Assembly: GCA_016186945.1 (NCBI GenBank)
Contig: JACPKR010000034.1
Location: 1 to 32,565, forward strand
Length of the DNA: 32,565 nt
Direction: 5' to 3'
Origin: Deltaproteobacteria bacterium
GTDB lineage: Bacteria > Bdellovibrionota_B > Oligoflexia > Oligoflexales > Bog-1112
The position numbers and the translations under genes were made by a program. Under the pieces are notes generated by a model. That model was not told the DNA's origin. It did no database searches and worked only from the letters and a program-made list of their open reading frames with translations. Of the stretch, positions 23,396 through 31,439 are shown piece by piece (the stretch's first letter is position 1; each line of letters opens with the position of its first letter).

Positions 23396-24042
23396 TGTGC
23401 TTCCATTTCCTGCTTGTTAATCGCATCAGCGACTATGGATTGGTAGGTTTGCATATCTTCTCGCGACAATTTAGCGGGAATGGAAATAGGACGCCCGTAT
23501 TTGATGACAATAGTGGCGAATGGCTTGGGAATCTGAAACCTGTCCCAAGTAGGTAGTGTCCAATAACGACTGGGAACGCAGGCAAAAGGAAGGATGGCAG
23601 CTTGCGCCCTTCTTGCTATGTCGATTACCCCTGCCTTAACTTCTCGTCGTGGTCCCACCGAGCCATCAACAGTAAGTGCTGCCGGCGACCCTTGCTCGAC
23701 AAGTTTGACAAGTTTTATCAGTGCTCGGAATCCCCCCTTGTCCTTCCCATCTCGGTTCTGACTGCCATGCACCGCCGTGTAACCAAAACGACGGCAGACA
23801 TACCCGATCAGCCTCCCCTCTCTTGATGCACTCACCAGAGCGCAGAGAGGCTGTCCCTTTTGACTGATAATGGATGAAAGCAAGTGTTCATGCCAAACAG
23901 CAAGAAGATAGCCCTGGCGCACATGATGCTGCTTAGCAAGACTGCGCATCCCTTCATCAAGTACCTTAATCTTGTAGGTAAGAGACAGTGTCTTGACCAG
24001 GAGGTACAGCAATTGTTTCAGAATCCACTCACCCAAGCTCAT
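23350..24042 (-). CDS. DUF374 lysophospholipid acyltransferase-like protein
   Basis: 230 residues from the ATG at 24042, preferred over an upstream TTG at 24090 that lies in the promoter region. A hydrophobic N-terminal stretch (WILKQLLYLLVKTLSL) probably associates with the inner membrane. The DUF374 acyltransferase pattern is clear: AVWHEHLL, SASREGRLIGYV, VHGSQNRDGKDKGG, ALTVDGSVGPRREVKAG and ILPFACVPSRYW. Relatives belong to the LPLAT superfamily and act on lipids or lipid A-like molecules; here the first H-x4-D is replaced by the family's HEHLL variant, as usual for DUF374. It heads the leftward set with the YcaO-like gene, kinase and regulator, overlapping the next gene by 46 bp. Confidence 0.88.
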   Translation of the reverse strand: MSLGEWILKQLLYLLVKTLSLTYKIKVLDEGMRSLAKQHHVRQGYLLAVWHEHLLSSIISQKGQPLCALVSASREGRLIGYVCRRFGYTAVHGSQNRDGKDKGGFRALIKLVKLVEQGSPAALTVDGSVGPRREVKAGVIDIARRAQAAILPFACVPSRYWTLPTWDRFQIPKPFATIVIKYGRPISIPAKLSREDMQTYQSIVADAINKQEMEAQCLGAKHRESAKGTP

Positions 24043-24110
24043 TCCTTTCAGCGCCTCCCTCAGCAGTATATAATGACCAGGGCCATCCAACTTGAGTGAG
24101 AGTTAACAAG

Positions 24111-25091
24111 ATGTCAAACACTTACACGCGAGAAGAAAAAATTGCGATCCTTCTCCTGGCGTTTGGGGAAGATATTGCCGCCGAAATTTTGCGTCAAATG
24201 AGTAAGGATGAAGTCAAACACGTGGCTTCCGCGATGAGCCGGCTAGGGGCCGTCGACGCAGACATCGTGGATAAAATCATCGACGAGTTCCATGACCTAC
24301 TGACACACAAAACAGCCCCCATACGTGTGCGGGGAACACGCGATATTGCGCAACATATGCTACAGAAGGCACTTAAAACCGATGACGTCTCCCGTTACAT
24401 GGGAACAAATAGGATCGACGCCTTAGACGACATTGCCCCTTCGATGATTGTCGCCATGATCAAACAGGAACACCCGCAAACTATGGCATTGATTCTAGCC
24501 CATCTGGACGCGTCGAAAGCCTCTGCGACGATCAAGTTGCTCCCTCCCCAACTGCGATCAACGGTTCTATACCGCATCAGCCAACTTGGTGAGGTGGCCC
24601 AGGGAGCTGTCATTGAACTGAACCAGGTGTTACGTGAAAGAGCAGCTCACCTACACCCCTTGATTGCCATGCAGCGTGGAGGAACCAAATCCGTTTCGCA
24701 AATCCTCGCACGCCTCGACAGCGCTAGCGCAAAGAAATTGTTGGAAGAACTGGAAAGCCGCGACCCCAAGCTTGCTGCCGAAATTCGATCACAAATGTTC
24801 ACCTTCGAGGATATTGCCAGACTTTCCGATCACGATATCAAGGAACTGCTCAAGCATATTAGCCTCGATCTCCTGAAACTAGCCCTCAAGAAATCAACAG
24901 ACACCGTGAGATCACGAATTTTCTCCAATATGTCGGAACGCACAGTAAAACTATTCAAGGAAGACTGGGAAGCGATGGGGAAAGTGAAAGTTACGGAGGT
25001 CGAAGATGCTCAAAGAAAAATCACTTCCAAGCTTCTCGAGTTGAATGAAGAGGGGGCTGTCAATCTCTTCGATTCAGACGAGTATGTATAG
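24111..25091 (+). CDS. fliG: Flagellar motor switch protein FliG
   Basis: 326 residues from the ATG at 24111; a GTG at 24096 is in frame but less likely. The three FliG domains are in order: the N-terminal FliF-binding part (EEKIAILLLAFGEDIAAEIL), the middle domain with the EHPQT motif that binds FliM, and the C-terminal motor domain (QMFTFEDIARLSDHDIKELL, LLKLALKKSTDTVRSRIF) carrying the charged torque helix facing MotA. It belongs to the cytoplasmic switch complex. It stands alone, not in a flagellar operon. Its promoter region (TATAAT at 24068-24073) is shared with the divergent acyltransferase set. It may be the only fliG or one of several copies. Confidence 0.95.
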   Translation: MSNTYTREEKIAILLLAFGEDIAAEILRQMSKDEVKHVASAMSRLGAVDADIVDKIIDEFHDLLTHKTAPIRVRGTRDIAQHMLQKALKTDDVSRYMGTNRIDALDDIAPSMIVAMIKQEHPQTMALILAHLDASKASATIKLLPPQLRSTVLYRISQLGEVAQGAVIELNQVLRERAAHLHPLIAMQRGGTKSVSQILARLDSASAKKLLEELESRDPKLAAEIRSQMFTFEDIARLSDHDIKELLKHISLDLLKLALKKSTDTVRSRIFSNMSERTVKLFKEDWEAMGKVKVTEVEDAQRKITSKLLELNEEGAVNLFDSDEYV

Positions 25092-25272
25092 AATATTGGC
25101 AAAATTCCGACCACTATGTTGCAGACAAGGAGCAAACCACTTGATTTTAAAGTAAAACCTACGCTACTCTCCAGCCGCCTGAAGTGTTCATTTTCTGATC
25201 TTTCCTTTGACAGAAGGAGAAGTCTTGGCTTTACAAAGTCGAGAACAGCACTATCGCCATCTTTTTCTCTAA

Positions 25273-25300
25273 GCATTTTAGAATAATGATGGTAAAATGC
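25273..25300. promoter_or_regulatory. Inverted repeat in the ihfA promoter region
   Basis: GCATTTTA at 25273-25280 and TAAAATGC at 25293-25300 are perfect 8-bp arms around a 12-bp spacer. The right arm contains a TAAAAT box that could be the -10 element, 38 bp before the ihfA start, so a bound protein would block transcription. IHF autoregulation is known in enterobacteria, but the site here does not look like an IHF site, and the binder is unknown. The rest of 25092-25338 has no gene. Confidence 0.5.
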
Positions 25301-25338
25301 TGTAAAAATACAGAAATTCAATCAATCGAGGTAAGTGC

Positions 25339-25660
25339 AATGTCAGAGAAAGTATTGACTCTCACAAAGGAGCGTGTTTCCGAGCAAGTACAGAAAAAAT
25401 TGGGGTTCTCCCCCAAGGAGGCTAAGGAACTCCTTGAGATGCTCTTGGAGGAGATGAAGACGGAATTGGAAGCGGGAAACTCTGTAAAAGTTTCCGGGTT
25501 TGGTAAGTGGACGGTGAAAGATAAACGTTCGCGTCCAGGACGAAATCCCCATACCGGCCAAAAATTGGAAATCAGCTCCCGGCGGGTAGTCACCTTCCAC
25601 CCATCTGACAAACTTCGAGCGCTGGTCAATTCAGACTGGAAAAAGTCAGCGACGGGTTGA
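25339..25660 (+). CDS. ihfA: Integration host factor alpha subunit
   Basis: 106 residues from the ATG at 25339, with GAGGT seven bases upstream. It aligns with IhfA over its length: LTKERVSEQVQKKLGFSPKE, AKELLEMLLEEM, VKVSGFGKWTVKDKRSRPGR, then NPHTGQKLEISSRRVVTFHP, including the RPGRNP loop with the Pro that intercalates into DNA and the beta-arm. IHF bends DNA in replication, recombination and sigma54-dependent transcription. The last use matters here because a sigma54-type regulator lies nearby. The partner subunit gene ihfB is not in the window. It could also be an HU-family member, but SSRRVVTFHP favours IhfA. Confidence 0.9.
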
Positions 25661-25675
25661 ATATGACTCAGGGCT

Positions 25676-25710
25676 TTCTTGGAGGAGGCAGCTGCGCAGT
25701 CTCCTCCAAG
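25676..25710 (+). repeat. Palindromic repeat family, first-hairpin copy (copy F)
   Basis: TTCTTGGAGGAG, CAGCTGCGCAG and TCTCCTCCAAGACC form the first hairpin only; outer arms and second hairpin are absent. It starts 16 bp after the ihfA stop and may end that transcript, although no T-run follows. Confidence 0.75.
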
Positions 25711-25748
25711 ACCAGGGTATGTTATGAGAATGGAATGAGAAAAAATAA

Positions 25749-25854
25749 CGTCATTGCGAGAAGGGCGAAGCCCGACGAAGCAATCCAGGTTGTCTGCCGC
25801 TTACAAGGTTGGCAAATTTCAGCCTGGATTGCTTCGCATTCGCTCGCAATGACG
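25749..25854. repeat. CATTGCGAG-type inverted repeat
   Basis: 106 bp with arms CGTCATTGCGAG at 25749-25760 and CTCGCAATGACG at 25843-25854. The inner parts also pair: CGACGAAGCAATCCAGG on the left with CCTGGATTGCTTCG on the right. Repeats with this CATTGCGAG...GAAGCAATCCAG sequence are common in many bacterial genomes, including host-associated proteobacteria. It lies between the convergent ihfA and tgt genes. It is unrelated in sequence to the GCTTGGGGCAA family. Confidence 0.9.
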
Positions 25855-25915
25855 GAAATTCTCTTAACCTTTTCTCATATGAACAGGCCCTGCTCCAAGA
25901 CCACCTTCTTGCCAC

Positions 25916-27019
25916 TCACGATCCGGGTTCAAGCCAGACGTTTCTCATTTCACTCAATAAAGTTTCAAAGCTCTCCTCTTCAATAGATCTTCGGATATCA
26001 GCCATCAGCCCAAGATAGAATGTCAGGTTATGCAAAGAAAAGAGACGAAGGCTACTGAGTTCCCCAGCAACGAAGAGATGACGCAGGTAAGCTTTACTGA
26101 AGGTCTTACAGGTGTAGCACCCACACACAGGATCAAGGGGAGAGTCGTCAAATCTATATTGTGCGTTGCGTATTCGGATCTGACCTTGAGAGGTGAAAAG
26201 GCTTCCATTCCGTCCGTTACGTGTAGGAAGTATACAATCAAACATGTCGACTCCGGCAGCAACGGCTTCTACGATATCCCTTGGTGTTCCTACACCCATT
26301 AAGTAGCGAGGCTTGTTCTGTGGCAGAAGATCGCAGCAGAAAGCGGTCATTGTCCTTAGATCTGACTTGGGTTCGCCAACGGAAAGGCCACCGATGCTGT
26401 AACCTTCAAAGTCGAGTCTGGCAAGCTCCTTCACGCTATGCTCGCGAAGTTCAGGGTAGACACTTCCTTGGACTATGCCGAATTGGCAAAGTTCCTTTTT
26501 TGTCCTAGCCCGTCGCGAGCGTTCCGCCCAACGTAGGGAGCGGCGCATAGATGTGTCCGCCTGTTCTCGACTTGCGGGAAAAGGCGTGCATTCATCCAGA
26601 GCCATGTGGATGTCGGAACCAAGGGTTTCCTGAATGGAGACAGCTAGCTCAGGCGTTAAAAGGAAACGTCGCCCGTCTATATGACTGGCGAAATGGGCCC
26701 CCTCTTCCTCCAGCTTCATGTTGGAGGCAAGGCTGAAAATCTGAAACCCCCCGCTGTCGGTAAGAATAGGTTTAGGCCACTGGATGAACTTATGCAGGCC
26801 ATGGAAATGTTCGATAACCTCCATACCCGGGCGAAGAAACAAATGGTACGTGTTCCCCAAAATGATTTGCGCACCAAGGCGTTCCAAGTCTTCGGGGACA
26901 AGTGTTTTGACTGAGCCAACGGTCCCGACGGGCATGAATATGGGGGTCTCCACCACACCGTGATGCAGACGTAGTCTTCCTCGACGGGCTTTCCCGTCTC
27001 TTGCAAGCAGTTCAAACAT
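25916..27019 (-). CDS. tgt: tRNA-guanine transglycosylase
   Basis: 367 residues from the ATG at 27019 (GAGG seven bases upstream); an earlier in-frame start would overlap the arginase gene and adds non-conserved residues. Catalytic signatures are intact: LTDSGGFQIFSL with the general Asp at 88, GLSVGEPKSD, and DCILPTRNGRNG with the nucleophile Asp. The zinc site is C-G-C-x-x-C with a later His (VCGCYTCKTFSKAYLRHLF). The enzyme swaps guanine-34 for preQ1 in tRNAs with GUN anticodons, the first step of queuosine formation on tRNA. Arginase lies 28 bp upstream on the same strand, a pairing with no metabolic sense, so probably only a shared transcript. Confidence 0.96.
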   Translation of the reverse strand: MFELLARDGKARRGRLRLHHGVVETPIFMPVGTVGSVKTLVPEDLERLGAQIILGNTYHLFLRPGMEVIEHFHGLHKFIQWPKPILTDSGGFQIFSLASNMKLEEEGAHFASHIDGRRFLLTPELAVSIQETLGSDIHMALDECTPFPASREQADTSMRRSLRWAERSRRARTKKELCQFGIVQGSVYPELREHSVKELARLDFEGYSIGGLSVGEPKSDLRTMTAFCCDLLPQNKPRYLMGVGTPRDIVEAVAAGVDMFDCILPTRNGRNGSLFTSQGQIRIRNAQYRFDDSPLDPVCGCYTCKTFSKAYLRHLFVAGELSSLRLFSLHNLTFYLGLMADIRRSIEEESFETLLSEMRNVWLEPGS

Positions 27020-27047
27020 GTGCAGCCTCTTTTGGGAACAGGGGGAT

Positions 27048-27968
27048 TCAAATAATTGTTTTCCCCAGAAGGGAACAGATAAGTTCAACCATCAGGTGAG
27101 CACTTTGGTTTTCCCTATCTCTGGAAGGGTTTAGTTCCATAAAATCCATCGAGACTAATTTTCCTGTATCAGCAATCATCTCTAACGCCAGATGAGCTTC
27201 ACGCAAGCTTAACCCGCCCATTACGGGGGTACTTACACCGGGGGCGTAGTCGGGGTCAACCCCATCGAGGTCGAATGAAACATGCACCCCATCCACTTGA
27301 TCGACGAGTTCTTCCACAATTTCCCGCATGATGACTGCCCACCCGCGTTCATCGATATCGCGAAGTGTATACACCCGCATTCCTATGTCGCGGCATAGTT
27401 TCTTCTCGGTTTCGTCGACTGCGCGAATGCCAATAAGCGCGGTATGCTCAGGATTGAGCTTTCGACCTGGAAAGCCGATCTTTGTCAAGACGGGATGGCC
27501 TTCCCCAGCGATGATAGCAACGGGCATTCCGTGTATATTGCCAGACGGTGAAGTTTCGGGAGTGTTGATGTCTGCATGGGCGTCGAACCATAGAAGACCA
27601 AGCTTTTTCTTCTTCTTATGGAAATAGCGGCTGACCCCGGAGAAACTTCCCACCGTAAGGCTGTGATCGCCGCCAATGGTCAAGGGAAGCTTGCCTTTTT
27701 CGACAGAACCCTCGACAATGTCACAAAGCTTGGAAGAGATGGACGCAATCACGGACAGAAATTTTTCCTTATGATCTTTTTCGGAAAGTCTCTCCCGTAG
27801 GGGAACATCGATATCTCCAAGGTCATGGGCTTCGATGCCCAAGGATCTCAGGCGGTCGAGTAGTCCTGCAACACGTACTGCTGCGGGACCCATGGAGGCT
27901 CCTCTTATATTTGCCCCGAGGTCGGACGGTACACCGATGATTTCTACAGATTTCCGAGAGAGAGTCAT
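27048..27968 (-). CDS. rocF: Arginase
   Basis: 306 residues, typical arginase size; ATG at 27968 with AGGGA upstream. The manganese-binding motifs are all visible: IGGDHSL, WFDAHADIN (two Asp and a His), and SFDLDGVDPDYAPGVSTPV. NTPETSPSGNIHGMP is the substrate loop specific to true arginases rather than agmatinases. It splits arginine to urea and ornithine in the cytoplasm. No other arginine or polyamine gene is close, so it may serve nitrogen supply or arginine removal. Its promoter region is shared with divergent galE. Confidence 0.95.
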   Translation of the reverse strand: MTLSRKSVEIIGVPSDLGANIRGASMGPAAVRVAGLLDRLRSLGIEAHDLGDIDVPLRERLSEKDHKEKFLSVIASISSKLCDIVEGSVEKGKLPLTIGGDHSLTVGSFSGVSRYFHKKKKKLGLLWFDAHADINTPETSPSGNIHGMPVAIIAGEGHPVLTKIGFPGRKLNPEHTALIGIRAVDETEKKLCRDIGMRVYTLRDIDERGWAVIMREIVEELVDQVDGVHVSFDLDGVDPDYAPGVSTPVMGGLSLREAHLALEMIADTGKLVSMDFMELNPSRDRENQSAHLMVELICSLLGKTII

Positions 27969-27989
27969 TTGCCAGTCCCTGAAATTTGC

Positions 27990-27995
27990 TATAAT
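27990..27995 (+). promoter_or_regulatory. galE promoter -10 box
   Basis: A perfect TATAAT at 27990-27995, 40 bp before the galE start, with ATTTGC or TTGCCA about 15-17 bp upstream as a weak -35. It lies just outside the divergent arginase start. Confidence 0.55.
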
Positions 27996-28034
27996 GCTAA
28001 GAAATTGAACGTCTTCATCTTAGGTGAAATTACT

Positions 28035-29018
28035 ATGACAGGAAAGCCAACAATTCTTGTAACAGGTGGCTGTGGGTATATTGGAAGTCATGTTTGCCAT
28101 CAACTGAGTCAGGCGGGACATGAGGTCGTTGTTATAGATGACCTTTCCACGGGTTTTGCAAACAATCTTCTCAACAACGAAACTCTCGTGCGAGGAGACT
28201 TCGGTGACCGACGGCTTCTAAGCTACGTGTTTTCTCAATTTGCTGTCGAGGCCATCTTTCACTTTGCAGCTTCAATAGTCGTCGATGAATCCGTCCAAAA
28301 TCCGTTGACGTATTATCAGAACAATACTGTCAAATTTTTCTCGCTCCTTGAGGAAACCGTGGCGTTCCGCATCCCGTATTTCATCCTTTCATCAACAGCA
28401 GCGGTGTACGGAATGCAGAACAGTCTTGAACCGGTTCATGAAAATACGATCCCGCAACCTGCGAACCCCTACGGTCGTTCAAAACTTGCTGACGAATGGA
28501 TGCTAGAAGATGTTGCGAAAGTGAACGATCTTAAACATGTCACTCTGCGTTACTTCAATGTTGCAGGTGCAGGTCACGAGGGACGTTTGGGACAAAAGGG
28601 AGACGGCTCGCACCTGATCAAAGTCGCGTGCCAAACAGCGCTCAAGAAACGTCCTCACTTAACCGTGTTCGGAACAGACTACGAAACACCAGATGGTACT
28701 TGCGTCCGAGACTATATTCACGTCGAGGACTTGGCATCAGCTCACCTCTCGGCACTCCATTATCTTAGAAACGACGGAGAAAGCACTCTTCTCAACTGTG
28801 GGTACAAACAAGGACATTCTGTAAAGGAAGTTCTGTCTGCATTTCAAGATATGCTCAAAACCAAACTTCCGATTCAATATGGAAATAGACGAGCTGGTGA
28901 CGTTCCCTTCCTCATCGCTGACAACAGCAAGCTTATCTCCACCCTCTCGTGGAAACCGCGATTCAACAATCTCTCCACCATTCTTCAATCCGCCTATGAT
29001 TGGGAAAAACGCCTGTAA
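28035..29018 (+). CDS. galE: UDP-glucose 4-epimerase
   Basis: 327 residues from the ATG at 28035 (AGGTGA upstream). It has the extended short-chain dehydrogenase fold: NAD-binding TGGCGYIGSH at the N-terminus, VVIDDLSTGFANNLL, SSTAAVYG with the catalytic Ser/Thr, YGRSKLADE with the Tyr-x-x-x-Lys pair, LRYFNVAGAG and CVRDYIHVEDLASAHL. It interconverts UDP-glucose and UDP-galactose, feeding surface polysaccharide and galactose metabolism. It is a single gene; a full palindromic repeat follows its stop and may terminate transcription. The subfamily could also act on UDP-GlcNAc. Confidence 0.94.
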   Translation: MTGKPTILVTGGCGYIGSHVCHQLSQAGHEVVVIDDLSTGFANNLLNNETLVRGDFGDRRLLSYVFSQFAVEAIFHFAASIVVDESVQNPLTYYQNNTVKFFSLLEETVAFRIPYFILSSTAAVYGMQNSLEPVHENTIPQPANPYGRSKLADEWMLEDVAKVNDLKHVTLRYFNVAGAGHEGRLGQKGDGSHLIKVACQTALKKRPHLTVFGTDYETPDGTCVRDYIHVEDLASAHLSALHYLRNDGESTLLNCGYKQGHSVKEVLSAFQDMLKTKLPIQYGNRRAGDVPFLIADNSKLISTLSWKPRFNNLSTILQSAYDWEKRL

Positions 29019-29036
29019 ACAAGTGCGGAACGGCCT

Positions 29037-29152
29037 GCCTGTGGCAAAAAGGGAGAGGGGGGTTTGGGGGGGCGAGTGAAGCGTCGCCTCCCCCGGATTT
29101 CTTGGAGAATCAGCTGCACAGTTTTCTCCAAACCACCTCCTTGCCACAAGCG
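29037..29152 (-). repeat. Palindromic repeat family, full copy in inverse orientation (copy G)
   Basis: About 116 bp: GCCTGTGGCAAAAAGGGAG at the left, the GGCGAGTGAAGCGTCGCC hairpin, CTTGGAGAATCAGCTGCAC and its partner GTTTTCTCCAAACC, then CACCTCCTTGCCACAAGCG at the right. The outer arms are TGTGGCAA/TTGCCACA, showing a paired change (GGGG to GTGG with CCCC to CCAC) that keeps the stem. It lies 18 bp after galE. Confidence 0.88.
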
Positions 29153-29252
29153 GGTTACGTAACTCAGACTCCCCCTTTTTATGGTTGAGTATTTCCAATA
29201 AGTTCAATATGTTAAGAAAGTTGTTGCACAAAAAAAGAAGGTGGAGGGTCCC

Positions 29253-29849
29253 ATGCGGTTGCAGTCTTGTTTACTTGCCACAGTTGTTTTTACCTCAACT
29301 TTTCTCTTCGGAGCGCCCCCTGGGTATAAGGCAGTTCCCACCGCAGATCCTGACGATTTGCCACCTTCCTATGGAGAGGTAGCCGGCGTTCAGCCTTTCG
29401 GAAAATGCGGGGACCCTCGCATTCAGGAATACATGCGCCTTGCGGGAGCCATTCGAGAAGAGCTACTCCGACTTCAAGGACAGTATCGTGCTGCGCCTTC
29501 ACAACCTGGGCTTGCTGCTTACTTTAAAGACAACAAAATGCGAGAATTCGTTTCGAGGAAAGGAGCTGCTTATGGCGCTCTTGCAAGGTTCCACCCGCTT
29601 CTTTTACAGCGGCTTCGGCTCTTGGCTGAGTGCCAAAGGTACGCGCAAGAGCAGGGGACACCGCCTGCCTGCGACGGCCTCACCTCCTGTGGCCACGGCG
29701 TGTCTGCGGACAGAGATGCCGCAGCTTTGCGAAGTTTGCATTGTCCAAGGTGTTCGCACAAGGTTTCCCATACGTACAGCATCAGAGACTTACTAGCGGA
29801 CCCAGGTCTTACGGAATGGTTGCGATCCATCACCCCAGAAAAATTCTGA
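29253..29849 (+). CDS. Secreted protein of unknown function
   Basis: 198 residues from the ATG at 29253, with GGAGGG just upstream. A signal peptide (LQSCLLATVVFTSTFLFGA) ends near residue 22. The mature part starts Pro-rich (APPGYKAVPTADPDDLPPSY), continues with a helical region (EYMRLAGAIREELLRLQGQY, LARFHPLLLQRLRLLAEC), and has a Cys/His cluster near the end (CDGLTSCGHG, HCPRCSHK) that might bind zinc or form disulfides. I do not recognise the family. It is 68 bp before another secreted orphan, so the two may form a unit. Confidence 0.65.
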   Translation: MRLQSCLLATVVFTSTFLFGAPPGYKAVPTADPDDLPPSYGEVAGVQPFGKCGDPRIQEYMRLAGAIREELLRLQGQYRAAPSQPGLAAYFKDNKMREFVSRKGAAYGALARFHPLLLQRLRLLAECQRYAQEQGTPPACDGLTSCGHGVSADRDAAALRSLHCPRCSHKVSHTYSIRDLLADPGLTEWLRSITPEKF

Positions 29850-29916
29850 CAAATAAATTGACTGATCCGCCAGCCAGTAGTAATCCTCCCCTGCAAATGG
29901 GTTAGGAGGATTGAAC

Positions 29917-30498
29917 ATGAAACCATTTTTTCCCCTGATTTTCCTGATTATCGCCTGTCCTTTAATTGCAGCTGAAGCCATGTTTTTAAACCCTAGAGCT
30001 GAATTGGCGGCCTTGGAGAGTTTGAGACAAGGCGGCCCTTGGTCACCATCAATGTTGCGTTTTGAACATCCAGCCTTCCGGCTCTTCCCTATGCTCAAGT
30101 TATATTTAGAAACCCCGAATGGTGGAAATTTTTCGCTAGAGGCCCTGCATGCTGGAAACATAGATGGGCTTCTTGACGCAATTCTCATCAGTGATGGTTT
30201 ATCCGCGTATACACCAGTTGGGATCAGAACAGGTCCTGAAGTGGTAAAACGCAGAAGGGAGTCCGTTTTGCAAAACAGACGCCCGCGGCGGCAAATATCT
30301 GAAAGTGAAGCGCAAGAAAGTGATCTCGCATTTACGTTTCTGGAGCAGTCCTTTTGGTGGGATTATTACAGAGTTTTGCACGAATTCTACGTGTTATCGG
30401 GGCGGAAGCATGACGCAGCCGCGCACCTTGCGCAACGTGTGAAGCATGTGGAAAGAAAAGAACAGAAATTGGAAATTCTGAGAGCTGCCCTCCTGTAA
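29917..30498 (+). CDS. Secreted protein of unknown function
   Basis: 193 residues from the ATG at 29917; GGAGG is seven bases upstream. The signal peptide KPFFPLIFLIIACPLIAAEA is cut near residue 21, or the Cys within it could allow a lipoprotein, though the lipobox is poor. The mature protein is mixed, with a basic segment (VVKRRRESVLQNRRPRRQIS) in the middle and a Trp/Tyr-rich helix (FWWDYYRVLHEFYVLSG) towards the C-terminus. No family recognised. The gene follows another secreted orphan by 68 bp. An IS1182 remnant lies downstream on the other strand. Confidence 0.65.
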   Translation: MKPFFPLIFLIIACPLIAAEAMFLNPRAELAALESLRQGGPWSPSMLRFEHPAFRLFPMLKLYLETPNGGNFSLEALHAGNIDGLLDAILISDGLSAYTPVGIRTGPEVVKRRRESVLQNRRPRRQISESEAQESDLAFTFLEQSFWWDYYRVLHEFYVLSGRKHDAAAHLAQRVKHVERKEQKLEILRAALL

Positions 30499-30665
30499 AA
30501 AAGCTCTCTATACTCTTCTGGTATTGAAGCCCATAGCGGGATTTTGAAAGTTTTGGAAATTTGGTCAGATCTGGCGAATGTGTTAGCCATATAACCTATT
30601 GATAATAAAGAGAAATGGTCGTGGCGGATTTTTTTAGCTGGTGGGGCCAACTCACCGGACTCGTC

Positions 30666-31007
30666 AAAGCGAGATCTTGTTACCGTTAAGGTGCAGTGAT
30701 CAGGGACAGTGTCGGCAAGTGACAACTTGCAAAACCAACGGTAGGCCAGGTTATAGCCAATTTCATCGCAAAGTTGTCGATCGGAGGCAACATTGTAGAG
30801 GTAGCTAATCACCGTCATGCGCAGGAAGAGTTCCGGGTCCAATGACGGTCGTCCGTTATTGGAACAATAAAACGGAGCTGTCAGCTCATAGATGAACGAA
30901 AAGTCGATTTTCCTGTTCACCCGCCGCAGCAAGTGATTCTTTGGTACCAACTTGTTGATGTCCACCGTCACAAATAGCGGCTGTTGAAAAACCCTCTGAC
31001 CCTGCAC
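30666..31007 (-). pseudogene. IS1182-family transposase, N-terminal remnant
   Basis: About 114 residues from a GTG at 31007, with GGAGG upstream, match the IS1182 transposase N-terminus (DUF772): LFVTVDINKLVPKNHLLRRV, NNGRPSLDPELFLRM, DRQLCDEIGYNLAYRWFCKL and DHCTLTVTRSRF. After that the frame stays open to 30387 but the residues no longer look like a transposase, and the catalytic DDE domain is missing. The copy is therefore truncated and inactive. It lies between the two secreted orphans and the glycine-rich genes, marking a rearranged region. Confidence 0.85.
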
Positions 31008-31193
31008 TTCCGCCTCCGGTACTTTCCGACAATAGAGACCTCCTTATAACCTACTGCTGCCTAAATTTTGAAGGCTTTATAAACACCGCCAACTGTTTGC
31101 TGAACAAACTCCGCGAATGAGTTTTGACTTGTCTGACAAATTTTTCTCGATTAAATGGTCTCTGTATTTTTTTTAATCAGTTGAGGAGGCACT

Positions 31194-31439
31194 ATGAAAT
31201 GGCTTTTGTCTATCAGCATTGTTGTAATGCTACTGAATCCAACTTTTTCTTTAGCAGGAAAAGGAGGAGATGGAGGAAGAGGCTCTGATTCGGGAGGTCA
31301 GGTTGGGAATGGAGGCCACGGTGGAGACGGAGGAAGTGGAAGCAAAGGAGGAGATGGAGGACAAGGCGGTGATGGAGGAAAGGGCGGTTCCATAGCTGGT
31401 AATGGAGGCAATGGAGGACGAGGTGGTGATTCAAAATAG
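31194..31439 (+). CDS. Glycine-rich secreted protein 1
   Basis: 81 residues; GAGGAGG lies seven bases before the ATG. A signal peptide (KWLLSISIVVMLLNPTFSLA) is followed by about 58 residues of GGDGG/GGNGG-type repeats with few other residues, such as KGGDGGQGGDGGKGGS and NGGNGGRGGDS. Such sequence is extended or forms poly-glycine type II bundles and is found in adhesive or cell-surface proteins. No named family. It is the first of three overlapping, similar genes; its stop lies inside the start region of the second. Confidence 0.75.
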   Translation: MKWLLSISIVVMLLNPTFSLAGKGGDGGRGSDSGGQVGNGGHGGDGGSGSKGGDGGQGGDGGKGGSIAGNGGNGGRGGDSK

